DNA from: CAMTVQ01 sp947085255
GTDB taxonomy: Bacteria; Bacteroidota; Bacteroidia; Sphingobacteriales; Sphingobacteriaceae
Assembly (NCBI GenBank): GCA_947085255.1
Contig: CAMTVQ010000002.1
Coordinates: 248,001-312,000, forward strand
DNA: 64,000 nt
Direction of reading: 5' to 3'
Position numbers and translations under genes: made by a program. Every line of letters starts with the position of its first letter. Position 1 is the first letter of the stretch. Positions 44,009 through 53,323 of this stretch are shown in pieces. The notes below the pieces were generated by a model, which saw nothing but the letters and a program-made list of their open reading frames with translations, was not told the origin of the DNA and made no database searches.

Positions 44009-44506
44009 ATGATTCAGCGCATACAAAGTCTTTATCTCTTTATAGCTATTTGTTGCATTGCAGCTTTGTTTTTTGTTCCCTTTGCACGTTATATTCACGA
44101 AGGTGAATTAACAGATACAGGTTCGGTGCCTACTCAACAATTTGAATTACGCTTAATGGGTAAATACTTAGCAGAAGGCAGTGGAGATCCTATTGTTTAC
44201 CAACAATACATTACCGAACCATTATTAGCACTATTATTAGCTTCATTACTTGCCTTTATTATCTTCCAATTTCGTAACAGATTGCTACAAATAACCGCAG
44301 GCAGATTTGCTTTGGTTATTTCCTGTGCTTTTTTAGTGCTCATTTATGCAACGGTAGGTAAAGAAATAAATAGTCCCAACAGCATCAACCGCGATTATGG
44401 TTGGGGCATATATCTGCCAATTTTTGTAATTGGCTTACTTTTTTTAGCTATAAAAGCCATCCGAAAAGACGAAGATTTGGTACGTAGCGCTGATAGAATT
44501 CGCTAA
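44009..44506 (+). CDS. DUF4293 family membrane protein
   Basis: A 165-residue protein with four membrane segments, beginning MIQRIQSLYLFIAICCIAAL, the hallmark N-terminus of the Bacteroidota DUF4293 family. The loop between the first and second segments is charged and about 45 residues long. Function is unknown. It has its own promoter and lies 146 nt upstream of the DEAD-box gene, which also has its own promoter, so the two are probably separate transcripts. Confidence 0.87.
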   Translation: MIQRIQSLYLFIAICCIAALFFVPFARYIHEGELTDTGSVPTQQFELRLMGKYLAEGSGDPIVYQQYITEPLLALLLASLLAFIIFQFRNRLLQITAGRFALVISCAFLVLIYATVGKEINSPNSINRDYGWGIYLPIFVIGLLFLAIKAIRKDEDLVRSADRIR

Positions 44507-44575
44507 ATCACTATAGGGTATTTCCATCGCCATACCGCACCTATAACACTAGTATACAAACACCTACAAAAAATA

Positions 44576-44605
44576 TTGTATTACCAATATTTAACATTAC
44601 CTTTG
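44576..44605 (+). promoter_or_regulatory. Promoter of the DeaD-like helicase gene
   Basis: TTG (44576-44578), exactly 19 nt, TACCTTTG (44598-44605): a full match to the Bacteroidota consensus. The predicted leader is about 40 nt, longer than others here, and could hold post-transcriptional control as is known for cold-inducible helicases. Confidence 0.8.
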
Positions 44606-44652
44606 CAGCCGCTTTGGCAAGTCCGTCAAGCATTTAATTATTAATAACTTAT

Positions 44653-46578
44653 ATGAACCCATTTGAACAATTGGGTGTTAGTCCGAAAGTTGTACAAGCC
44701 ATAACCGACCTTGGCTTTGAAAATCCAACTCCTATCCAGCAACAAGCCATCCCGGTATTACTAACCGGCGAACGTGACTTTGTAGGGCTGGCTCAGACCG
44801 GCACCGGCAAAACCGCAGCCTTTGGCTTACCATTACTGGAACTGATTGACCTTCAATTAAATCAACCACAGGCACTGATTTTGTGCCCAACCCGCGAGCT
44901 ATGCTTGCAAATTACAAACGACCTAAACAATTTTAGTAAATACTCTGGCAATGTGAATGTAGTTGCCGTTTACGGTGGTGCTAGCATTGTTATGCAATTA
45001 AAAGACATTAAGCGTGGTGCACACATTATTGTGGCTACACCAGGCAGAATGTTGGATGTGATTAACCGCAAAGCCATCGATTTTTCTCGAGTAGGCTACG
45101 TAGTACTTGATGAAGCCGACGAAATGTTGAACATGGGCTTTCAAGAAGATATCAATGATATTTTATCTACTACACCAGATGATAAATTTACGTGGTTATT
45201 TTCGGCAACTATGCCTCAGGAAGTACGTCGTATTGCCAGCAAATACATGGACAATCCGTTTGAACTAACGGTAGGTACAAAAAACACGGGCAACGTAAAC
45301 ATTGAACACGAATATTACATTGTGCGTGCTCGTGATAAATACGCAGCATTAAAACGCTTTGTAGATTTCAATCCTGATATTTTTGGTATCATTTTTTCAC
45401 GTACCAAAATTGAAACGCAAGAAATTGCAGAAGCCTTGATGAAAGATGGCTACAACGCCGATTCATTACATGGTGATTTATCACAACAGCAACGCGACAG
45501 AGTAATGAAGCGTTTCCGCGAACGTGCTATCCAAATTTTGGTAGCTACAGACGTGGCTGCACGTGGTATTGATGTTGATAATGTAACACACGTAATCAAT
45601 TACTCTTTGCCTGACGAAATAGAAAACTATACCCACCGTAGCGGACGTACAGGACGTGCTGGAAAATCGGGTATTTCTATTGCCATTATCAACAGCAAAG
45701 AAGTTGGTAAAATCCGTCAAATAGAACGTGTAATTGGTAAGAAATTTACCCAAGCACAAGTTCCAAGTGGCTTTGATGTATGCGAAAAACAACTATTCTC
45801 GTTAGTACATCGCGTTCATAATGTAGAAATAAACGAAGCGCAAATAGAACAATATTTGCCTCGTATTTATGCAGAATTGGCAGATATGACCAAGGAGGAA
45901 ATCATTAAACGCTTTGCTTCATTAGAATTCAACGAATTTTTAAACTATTATAAAACAGCCCCTGATTTGAATGCCAGCGCCGACGATCGTCGTACTGGTG
46001 ATGCAAATGAGATGCGTGTTGGCAAAGGTGACTTTACCCGTTTGTTTATCAACTTAGGTTCGGTAGATGAGTTTACACGTGGTGATTTATTGCGCTTCAT
46101 TTGCGACAACGGACAAATAGCAGGAACTAAAGTTGGTAAAATTGATTTGAAAGGCGTATTCTCTTTCTTTGAGGTAGAAAATGCCGAAGTAGAAGCTCTA
46201 ACAGCTAACTTTAAAAACATTGAGCACAACGGTCGCGGTGTACGCATCGAAGTTTCGGAAGGCTCTGCTGGTGGCGGAGGTGGCGAACGCCGACGCGAAG
46301 GTGGCGGTGGCTACTCTAGCAGCGGCGGTGAAAGAAGAAGTGGTGGCGGCGGTTATGGCGGTGGTGGAAACAGACGTAGCGGCGGTGGCGGCTATGGAGG
46401 CGGAAGCGGCTCTAGCAGCGGTGGTGAAAGAAGAAGTGGCGGCGGCGGCGGCTACGGAGGCGGAAGCGGCTCTAGTAGCGGTGGTGAAAGAAGAAGTGGC
46501 GGCGGCAGTTACGGAGGCGGAAGCGGCTCCAGTAGCGGTGGTGGCACTCGCGAAAACCGACCACGTAAAAAATGGTAA
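44653..46578 (+). CDS. DEAD-box RNA helicase (DeaD/CsdA-like) with Gly/Ser/Arg tail
   Basis: A 641-residue helicase. The Q motif region NPFEQLGVSPKVVQAITDLG is followed by AQTGTGKTAAFGL, PTRELC, TPGRMLD, VLDEADEMLNMGF, SATMPQ, RGIDV and HRSGRTGRAG. A DbpA/CsdA-type RNA-binding domain (about 455-535, FTRLFINLGSVDEFTRGDLL) follows. The last 100 residues are a low-complexity GERRSGGGGYGGGSG repeat, rich in Gly, Ser and Arg, as in RGG-type RNA-binding tails. A likely role is ribosome assembly or mRNA unwinding, often cold-induced. A strong promoter and terminator bracket the gene. Confidence 0.93.
   Translation: MNPFEQLGVSPKVVQAITDLGFENPTPIQQQAIPVLLTGERDFVGLAQTGTGKTAAFGLPLLELIDLQLNQPQALILCPTRELCLQITNDLNNFSKYSGNVNVVAVYGGASIVMQLKDIKRGAHIIVATPGRMLDVINRKAIDFSRVGYVVLDEADEMLNMGFQEDINDILSTTPDDKFTWLFSATMPQEVRRIASKYMDNPFELTVGTKNTGNVNIEHEYYIVRARDKYAALKRFVDFNPDIFGIIFSRTKIETQEIAEALMKDGYNADSLHGDLSQQQRDRVMKRFRERAIQILVATDVAARGIDVDNVTHVINYSLPDEIENYTHRSGRTGRAGKSGISIAIINSKEVGKIRQIERVIGKKFTQAQVPSGFDVCEKQLFSLVHRVHNVEINEAQIEQYLPRIYAELADMTKEEIIKRFASLEFNEFLNYYKTAPDLNASADDRRTGDANEMRVGKGDFTRLFINLGSVDEFTRGDLLRFICDNGQIAGTKVGKIDLKGVFSFFEVENAEVEALTANFKNIEHNGRGVRIEVSEGSAGGGGGERRREGGGGYSSSGGERRSGGGGYGGGGNRRSGGGGYGGGSGSSSGGERRSGGGGGYGGGSGSSSGGERRSGGGSYGGGSGSSSGGGTRENRPRKKW
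46381..46545 (+). repeat. Tandem 60-nt repeat in the helicase tail
   Basis: Two full 60-nt units (46381-46440, 46441-46500) and one partial unit starting at 46501 that lacks one codon. Units encode about GGGGYGGGSGSSSGGERRSG. They differ at only a few bases, so unit number can change by slippage or recombination without breaking the frame. Confidence 0.85.
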
Positions 46579-46584
46579 TCTAAA

Positions 46585-46621
46585 AAAGGGCTTGTTGAAT
46601 ATTCAACAAGCCTTTTTTTTT
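46585..46621 (+). terminator. Terminator of the DeaD-like gene
   Basis: A perfect palindrome GGCTTGTTGAAT / ATTCAACAAGCC (46589-46612), preceded by A-rich and followed by T-rich sequence. It can serve both the helicase gene and the convergent 1788-residue protein gene. Confidence 0.88.
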
Positions 46622-46646
46622 GTGTAATTTAGTTTAGCTACTCGTA

Positions 46647-49600
46647 TTAACGAGTAACTGTTACTAATCCCTTTTTCTCTATTGGTACACCTTTAGCAGT
46701 AACACCCTTCACAAAGTACACATACACTCCTTCTGGAACTTTTTCTGATTTATAAAATCCGTTCCAACCGTCCGAATTATTTATGTCGGAGAACACACGT
46801 TCTCCCCAACGATTAAATACTTCGAAATAAGTAATGCGCATTTCTAATGGCAATGGTCTGAAAAAATCATTCTCTTCATCCCCATTTGGCGAAAATGCAT
46901 CAGGCACCAACAAATTAGGATTATCTAATACTGTAATATTAGTAGATGCCTCATCAAAACAATTATCAGCTGTAGACACCCTTACTCTTACCTCAAATAC
47001 TCCTTCGTTTTTAAATGTATGCGCTACCGTAAAGCTATTAGGCAGCACTACAGGATCATTAACATCACCCATATCCCACTCATACTTAAAAGTATTGGGT
47101 ACGCTACTTTGCGGATCAGCCACAAACACTATTTCACGTGGCTCGCTCAACGTTACAGCAGGTATATCTAATGAACTTACCAAGCTTGCTGTAGGTTTTT
47201 GCACAACATCCACAAACTGGATATTAGGTTTAGAACTACAATCCGCATTTTTTATAGTATAGCTAACCGCCTTTCTTGAAGGTGCATCATTCCAACTTAC
47301 ATTATACGTACTTCTGTAATTAGTACTGTTAGCTGGAGAAGCTGTTCCTCCATTAAAATTCCATGTATAACTCACAGGTGCCGAGCTAATAAACTTTGAG
47401 CCTGCAGTAATAACCACTGGAGTTCCCTGACACGTTGCAATTGGCATCGCAAATGCCGCAACTGGTGTTTCAAACAATGTTACATTCTTAAATGTAGAAT
47501 CTGTGCACCCATTCGTAGTAACTGTATGCGTTACTTTATACTTACCCGCAACTGAAGCAAATAAATCTATTGTCCCTTTTGGTGTGCCCGTTTTGAACAC
47601 GAGTCCAGGCTCAGGTACTGCTTTAAATGTCCCTGTAGTAGGCACCGATGGTTCTAACTTTGCAAGCGCATTGGGTTCTCCCAAACAATAAGTCAAACTG
47701 TCGTACTTAAAGCCCGTAAGCGGCAAAGCCCTAAGTGTTTTTGTTACAGATGTATCCTTGCTACAGCCATCTACCGAAACCGTATAAGTAATACGATAAG
47801 TACCTGCTGTACTATTTGTTAAATCTATTTCTCCTGTGATACCATTAGCAAAAATTAAATTATTAGTTGCTGTAAATGAGCCTACCGCAGCAACCGTACT
47901 TCCTACTATCATATCCCCATTTTTAGTAAAAACACCAGTAGGAAATATATTAGGAGATCCTTTACATAGGTTACCATAATTAAAATCAGCTACAGGAACT
48001 GGTTTTATTCTTACATCTAACTTACTCCTTACACTTTCGCAACCAGCAGGTGTTATTTGCGATACATAAAAGGTTTGCACACCAACTGTTGCTGTAGAGG
48101 GCGTAGGTGCTGTACTAGCACCCGTTCCGCCTGTAGCAGCGGTATACCAAAGAAAAGAACCTGTACTGCCAGAAGCTGTAAGTGGGGATGAAGCAGCTCC
48201 TCTACACAAATCGAGATTCGAGACTCCAGGAGCAGCAGGCACATCCAGTACATTTATACTTGTAGATGCTGGTAATGAAATACAAGCTGCACCTTCTCTT
48301 ACCTGTACACTTATCGTTTTTGAGCCAGGAGTACTCCATGTTACCTCGTACTTTCTATTAGGCACCAACGTATCTACCGATATACTATCCTTACCAAACA
48401 TCCAAGTAAATACTGCTGAAGTAGATGCCGTACCTGTAAATTCAATAATCTTCGTCTTTCCTACACACACATCGCTTAAGTCTGGCGTAATTGTTAATGC
48501 AGCTACTGGAGGAGGCGTAACCACAACACTATCTTGACCTATGGCAACTGGACAGCCATTTTTAGTAACCGTAAGTGTTACTTTTTTCTTACCTGCAGTT
48601 GTCCAATAAATAGTTTGCGGCCCCATATCTGTTGCTCCTATACTGCCAATACCTCCATCAAAATCCCATTGATATTGATCAGCTAAAGTTCCATCGCCTA
48701 TATAGGTAAGATCGGTTGTTTCTTGATCGCACAAAACTGTTTTATCTATATCCACAGTACCTGTAGCCACTGGTTTTATGCTAACTATTACATCATCCGT
48801 AGCTGGACAATCGTTTGCATCTCTTACGGTTAATTGATAGGTAGTAGTAGCAGTAGGTGTAACATTTACTGTTTGCCCTTCACCAACACCATTGTTCCAT
48901 GAGTAGGTTTTATAGGGTGTAGTTCCATTTAAAGCGCTACCTGCTAAACTAACCGAATCACCTGGGCAAATTTGCTTATCTGCACCAGCATTGGCCAATA
49001 ATCTGCTTGGCTCATTGATACTAAAAGAGCCTGGCGCTTTACAATTATCAGCGCCCAAAATCTCATAGGTATAATTTCCTTTTACCAAATTATTCTTTAC
49101 ATAAGATGGCGAAGTAAATACAGCGGGAGTAGGAGCAACAACAACTCCAGCTTGGTCTTTTATTGTGATAGTATATGTAGTAGCACTATTCACATTATTA
49201 AGTGTAATAGTGGCTGTACCTGTATTACCCCCAGCACATAATGCATTGGTTACAGTTGGGGCAGGAGATGTAGGACCATTCAAATCATTTATACTTACGG
49301 TAGTGCTATTACTGCATTGAGCTACATTATCGGTAACTGTTACCCTGTAAGTTCCTGCCAGTAAATTAGTAGCCGTTTGTGTTATTTGCGCAGCAGGATC
49401 ATTCCATAAGTAGTTATATGCGCCAGCTGGAGCTGGATTTACCGTTGCGCTACCTCCAGCTTGACCACAACCTGTTGTTTGAGTAGCTGATGTACTGCTT
49501 AAATCAGGTATGTCTTTTACTACAATATTGGTTCGAGTAGTAAGCGGACCAGTACAATTAGCAGTATTTTTTACGCTTAGACTAATACTCTTATTTCCTA

Positions 49601-52013
49601 TTGTTTTCCATTTCAATTTATAGTCCTTAAAATTGGGAGATACAGGAAATTGAGTAACAATAACATCATTATCATTTAAAAAACTCCAGGCGGTATAGTC
49701 ATCAGCACTAACTCCATTACCAGTATACGAAACCGTTACCTCATCTCCCAAACACATAGGATCTTTGCTAATGGTAAAGGTAGAAGTTGGTGCATCGCTC
49801 ACCACTATTGTTCTTTGTTCGGGTGTTTGGGTGGTACACCCGTCTTGCGTAACTGATAATGTGATTGTTTTATTTCCTGCGGTTGTCCAGGTTACATCAT
49901 GAGGCCCTTGCAATGTTCCTCCAGGAGTAGCTGTACCATTTAATCCGAAGTTCCAAGTATAGGTAGCATTTACTCGTGCAAAACCCGTATAGGTAACGGC
50001 ATCGTCCACTAAAGCACCTAAGCAAACTGGTGTTTTTACAGTAAATAGTGCATTTGGGCGCGGTTTAATATCAATATTTTGATATACCGTATCTGAAGGG
50101 CAGCCATTGTTAATAATAACAAACTTTACTGTTTTAGTAATGGTATTTTGAGTGGTATTTGTCCAATTTACCTGCAACGGACCTGGACCATTTAATGCAC
50201 CAGCGGTAAGTGTACCACCATCTATACCCCAAAAATAGGTGAGCACATTGCAAAATTGTGCCGCATTACCCACCATACCTGATGTAGAACCAGTAGAAGC
50301 TAATGAAACAGTTTCACCTGGGCAAGCTATTAATTTATCGGGCACAACTCTACCTACAGGTTTTTGGCTAGCTACGCAAGCCGTAGGGCCAACCCCGCCA
50401 GAATAGGTAACTTTAAGGTTAATATCATATTTAATTAACTGTCCATCCTGACCATCAACCATTATGTAATACCTTGTACCACTTTTTAATGGCGCATTAC
50501 CTGTTGGACGCAAAACCAAACAGCTAGGATTACCAGCATACGCGATAATACTATTAGCAGCACCTACGCATTGTGCTTCCATTACTTGCACCTGAATCAC
50601 ATTATCCCTTACACCTCCATAGCTCAAATTATCAAACGTTAATAACATTGTAGCATTACAAGAGCTACAAGCATCTACATCAAATGAATAAATGGCAGTA
50701 TTATTTATTACATTATTTGCATAACCAAGAATTGTAACATAACCTCCAACACAATTTTCCTGCGCATCACCAGCTGCACTAGCTGCTAATTGAGGTTCAT
50801 TTGTTTTTGCATTACAGGCATTTCCGTAGCACCCTGAATTACTTTGATTTAATGCAGTATAATCAATATTCCAATTTGGCATATCTCCACATCCTTGTAC
50901 AATTGTAGCTGGCAAAGGACTGGCTGCTGGGCAAGGATCACTAATAGGTTGCTGAGGAGCACCTAACTCTACACATACGTTTACACTACCTAATGGAATA
51001 TCTCCAAACTGCTCCCAAACACGGTAATAATAGGTGCCAAATGGCAAAGAACTTATATTAATTCTTGGTCTAAACAAGGTACAGGCAGAAACATCGCGTG
51101 GTCCACCTAAAATATCCTTTGTTGGATCAGGAGGAATAGATATTCCAATATTCCCCCCACCTGCTGAACAATCTACATAAGTAAGTCCAGTAATTGCTGC
51201 CCCACAAGTACCTGTTGGTGTAGCTCCGCTATATAAGGCAGCAGAATAATATGCGGTATTATTCGGCTCAAAAGGATATGAATCTAACCATATTGAAGGC
51301 GGAGTACTTGCATCAACAATAAACTTAAACCAAATATCATTAATATCACTTCCATTAGCAGCACCTAAATGGCAATTACCTGCACCTGTAGTATTATTAT
51401 CTCCAGGTATAGCATCGTGTGTTGGTGTGCTTCCGGCATTTACATAATCGAAAGGATTGCAACTAAATGGCAATATAGTTGGATTTATTGAATTGATTTG
51501 CGACGTAATATCTATAGCGTTAGCAATACAATCATTTGGTATGGGTGGATTAAACACTACATTGATACAAAATGCTCCTACTCCCGTACCAAAAACATCT
51601 ATTTGTATTAAATAGGTAGTAGATGCAGCCAATCCATTTGCACTCAAAACAGCTGAAAATGCATTAGTTGCACCACCATCGTCATTACAACCTACTAATA
51701 CTGGTGCCGCACATGTACCGCTGTATAGTTTTAATTGCGTATCAGTAGTTCCTCCATTATCAGTAGAAATGGTGTATGTACCAGCTACTCCTGTTGTAAA
51801 CTTATACCACACTGTTCTATTGGCAACACCACCCCAACAGCCCGCCGCCGTTGGCTCTCCAGGTTGTACGGTTGCAGCCGCATTAGTACCATTAGCACAA
51901 GGAGCACCAACAGTTAACGTTTGAGCATTTACACAATTATCATTAGCTGGCTGCGCATACACTGTTGCACCAAAAAAAACAGCAAAAAGGGAGATTAGAA
52001 TAGATTTTTTCAT
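46647..52013 (-). CDS. Giant adhesin-like T9SS protein (1788 residues)
   Basis: The signal peptide is MKKSILISLFAVFFGATVYA. Residues 22-155 and a second stretch to about 350 are pre-peptidase-like beta domains (VWYKFTTGVAGTYTISTDNG). About six PKD-like domains follow (TWNFGLNGTATPGGTLQ, QWDFDGGIGSIGAT, TWMFGKDSISVDT). A SprB-like repeat near 830-920 (NYLWNDPAAQITQTATNLLA) and an Ig-like part (GSFLWYTAATGGTGASTAP) are also seen. The ending is a gliding-motility sorting domain from LVPDAFSPNGDEENDFFRPL to KKGLVTVTR. It is likely secreted to the surface and used for adhesion or gliding. The repeats make frame and length worth checking. Confidence 0.87.
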   Translation of the reverse strand: MKKSILISLFAVFFGATVYAQPANDNCVNAQTLTVGAPCANGTNAAATVQPGEPTAAGCWGGVANRTVWYKFTTGVAGTYTISTDNGGTTDTQLKLYSGTCAAPVLVGCNDDGGATNAFSAVLSANGLAASTTYLIQIDVFGTGVGAFCINVVFNPPIPNDCIANAIDITSQINSINPTILPFSCNPFDYVNAGSTPTHDAIPGDNNTTGAGNCHLGAANGSDINDIWFKFIVDASTPPSIWLDSYPFEPNNTAYYSAALYSGATPTGTCGAAITGLTYVDCSAGGGNIGISIPPDPTKDILGGPRDVSACTLFRPRINISSLPFGTYYYRVWEQFGDIPLGSVNVCVELGAPQQPISDPCPAASPLPATIVQGCGDMPNWNIDYTALNQSNSGCYGNACNAKTNEPQLAASAAGDAQENCVGGYVTILGYANNVINNTAIYSFDVDACSSCNATMLLTFDNLSYGGVRDNVIQVQVMEAQCVGAANSIIAYAGNPSCLVLRPTGNAPLKSGTRYYIMVDGQDGQLIKYDINLKVTYSGGVGPTACVASQKPVGRVVPDKLIACPGETVSLASTGSTSGMVGNAAQFCNVLTYFWGIDGGTLTAGALNGPGPLQVNWTNTTQNTITKTVKFVIINNGCPSDTVYQNIDIKPRPNALFTVKTPVCLGALVDDAVTYTGFARVNATYTWNFGLNGTATPGGTLQGPHDVTWTTAGNKTITLSVTQDGCTTQTPEQRTIVVSDAPTSTFTISKDPMCLGDEVTVSYTGNGVSADDYTAWSFLNDNDVIVTQFPVSPNFKDYKLKWKTIGNKSISLSVKNTANCTGPLTTRTNIVVKDIPDLSSTSATQTTGCGQAGGSATVNPAPAGAYNYLWNDPAAQITQTATNLLAGTYRVTVTDNVAQCSNSTTVSINDLNGPTSPAPTVTNALCAGGNTGTATITLNNVNSATTYTITIKDQAGVVVAPTPAVFTSPSYVKNNLVKGNYTYEILGADNCKAPGSFSINEPSRLLANAGADKQICPGDSVSLAGSALNGTTPYKTYSWNNGVGEGQTVNVTPTATTTYQLTVRDANDCPATDDVIVSIKPVATGTVDIDKTVLCDQETTDLTYIGDGTLADQYQWDFDGGIGSIGATDMGPQTIYWTTAGKKKVTLTVTKNGCPVAIGQDSVVVTPPPVAALTITPDLSDVCVGKTKIIEFTGTASTSAVFTWMFGKDSISVDTLVPNRKYEVTWSTPGSKTISVQVREGAACISLPASTSINVLDVPAAPGVSNLDLCRGAASSPLTASGSTGSFLWYTAATGGTGASTAPTPSTATVGVQTFYVSQITPAGCESVRSKLDVRIKPVPVADFNYGNLCKGSPNIFPTGVFTKNGDMIVGSTVAAVGSFTATNNLIFANGITGEIDLTNSTAGTYRITYTVSVDGCSKDTSVTKTLRALPLTGFKYDSLTYCLGEPNALAKLEPSVPTTGTFKAVPEPGLVFKTGTPKGTIDLFASVAGKYKVTHTVTTNGCTDSTFKNVTLFETPVAAFAMPIATCQGTPVVITAGSKFISSAPVSYTWNFNGGTASPANSTNYRSTYNVSWNDAPSRKAVSYTIKNADCSSKPNIQFVDVVQKPTASLVSSLDIPAVTLSEPREIVFVADPQSSVPNTFKYEWDMGDVNDPVVLPNSFTVAHTFKNEGVFEVRVRVSTADNCFDEASTNITVLDNPNLLVPDAFSPNGDEENDFFRPLPLEMRITYFEVFNRWGERVFSDINNSDGWNGFYKSEKVPEGVYVYFVKGVTAKGVPIEKKGLVTVTR

Positions 52014-52420
52014 GCGTATAAAATTTACATTTTATTTGCATGGCAAAATAGCACTACACTGTAGTTTTAAATAGGGGAGAGAAAACTTAAGCGTGTAAAA
52101 ATTTTACCATACAGTTAAAATTGGGTTTGTGTTTTGTGAGTTAGTTGTATAATCAAATATAAGTACCTTTTTTTAGTTAACCAAAAAATTACAAACTTTT
52201 AATCTTACAACGCGTAAATTGCCTAGTTATTTTAGATACTAAATTTGCTTTTTAGGAGTATTAGTGTGCTTAACATTGTCTTTCTATACCTATTGGATGC
52301 TTTTCAAATGGTGTATTGGGCATGAAACTTGTAAAGCACCCTCTTTTCTATTCATTCATTTTCAGAACAGCACAACCCTAAGTTGTGGCATTTTTAGTAT
52401 ATTTTAGTAATTTCGTGGCT
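52014..52420. other. AT-rich intergenic region between divergent surface-protein genes
   Basis: About 400 nt that must carry the promoter of the giant T9SS gene (minus) and of the leucine-rich-repeat gene (plus). Near-matches to TAnnTTTG occur (for example TAATTTCG close to 52407), but no exact one at a good distance. No RNA gene or repeat was seen. Confidence 0.4.
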
Positions 52421-53323
52421 ATGCGATTATTCATCACTCCTTTACTTATTGCAGCTGTACACGTAGCTACATTTGCCCAAAACATTAATTATCCCGACGG
52501 AAGCGAGTTTTATACCTTAGAGAACGCTATTGCCAACAAAGAACAATGCCAAAGTTTGGTATTGCGCGACTTGGCATTAGATAGCTTATCATACCGAGTA
52601 ACTGCTTTACAAGAGTTGCGTTTTTTGAATCTTAAAAAGAATAATCTTACTGTACTGCCCGCAGAAATAGGCACTTTGGCAAAATTAGAAGAGTTATTTA
52701 TTCCGCAAAACCAACTGAATGGATTGCCTAAAGAATTGGGGAAGTGCATCAGTTTATTAAAAGTTGATGCTGAGCAGAATAAACTCTCTATACTTCCATC
52801 GTCGATTGAGCGTTTGCAAAAACTTAAAGAGATAAACCTGAGTCAAAATAACTTTAGCACCTTCCCCTATTCTTTATTACAGTGCCGCTCGTTACAACAC
52901 CTCAATTTATCACAAAATAAACTGCGTGAACTGAATCTTAGACTCACATCTGGCTTGGCGTTGCGCGAGTTAAATTTTTCTAAAAACCAACTTATAGAAC
53001 TTAAAATAAGCAACAGTTCCGACACCTTAGAAGCACTAAATGTGAGCAACAACTATTTGGAAGAAATTAGCTACAGTGGTAACAATACGCTTAAAACTAT
53101 TATTTTAAATAATAATCAGTTGGCTACAATTCCGGATTTTGTGTATGAGCAGCGTAATTTGGAATTGCTTATTTTGAGCTACAACCCAATAGATGAAATT
53201 GACTTGAAAATAAGCAATTTGGGCAGATTGAAAACCTTAATACTTAATAACACGCAACTTACATCTGAAACGATTGAGAGTCTGAAAAAGATATTACCAA
53301 GCAATTGTGTAATTACCTATTAA
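52421..53323 (+). CDS. Secreted leucine-rich-repeat protein
   Basis: A 300-residue protein from the ATG at 52421. The signal peptide is MRLFITPLLIAAVHVATFAQ. About nine LRR units follow, each about 23 residues (LRFLNLKKNNLTVLPAEIGT; LEELFIPQNQLNGLPKELGK; LKEINLSQNNFSTFPYSLLQ). An upstream in-frame GTG at 52385 would give a poor signal sequence and is rejected. LRR proteins bind other proteins; the partner is unknown. No sorting domain is visible, so it may stay periplasmic. Its stop codon interleaves with that of the convergent gpsA. Confidence 0.85.
   Translation: MRLFITPLLIAAVHVATFAQNINYPDGSEFYTLENAIANKEQCQSLVLRDLALDSLSYRVTALQELRFLNLKKNNLTVLPAEIGTLAKLEELFIPQNQLNGLPKELGKCISLLKVDAEQNKLSILPSSIERLQKLKEINLSQNNFSTFPYSLLQCRSLQHLNLSQNKLRELNLRLTSGLALRELNFSKNQLIELKISNSSDTLEALNVSNNYLEEISYSGNNTLKTIILNNNQLATIPDFVYEQRNLELLILSYNPIDEIDLKISNLGRLKTLILNNTQLTSETIESLKKILPSNCVITY

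Noticed and set aside
46381..46545. Regular repeat that might suggest a CRISPR array
   Set aside because: Units are contiguous, in frame and coding; there are no unique spacers.
46220..46627. 135-residue Ala/Val/Glu-rich open frame on the plus strand
   Set aside because: It overlaps the repetitive tail of the DeaD-like helicase in another frame; its odd composition is a by-product of the GGC-rich repeats.
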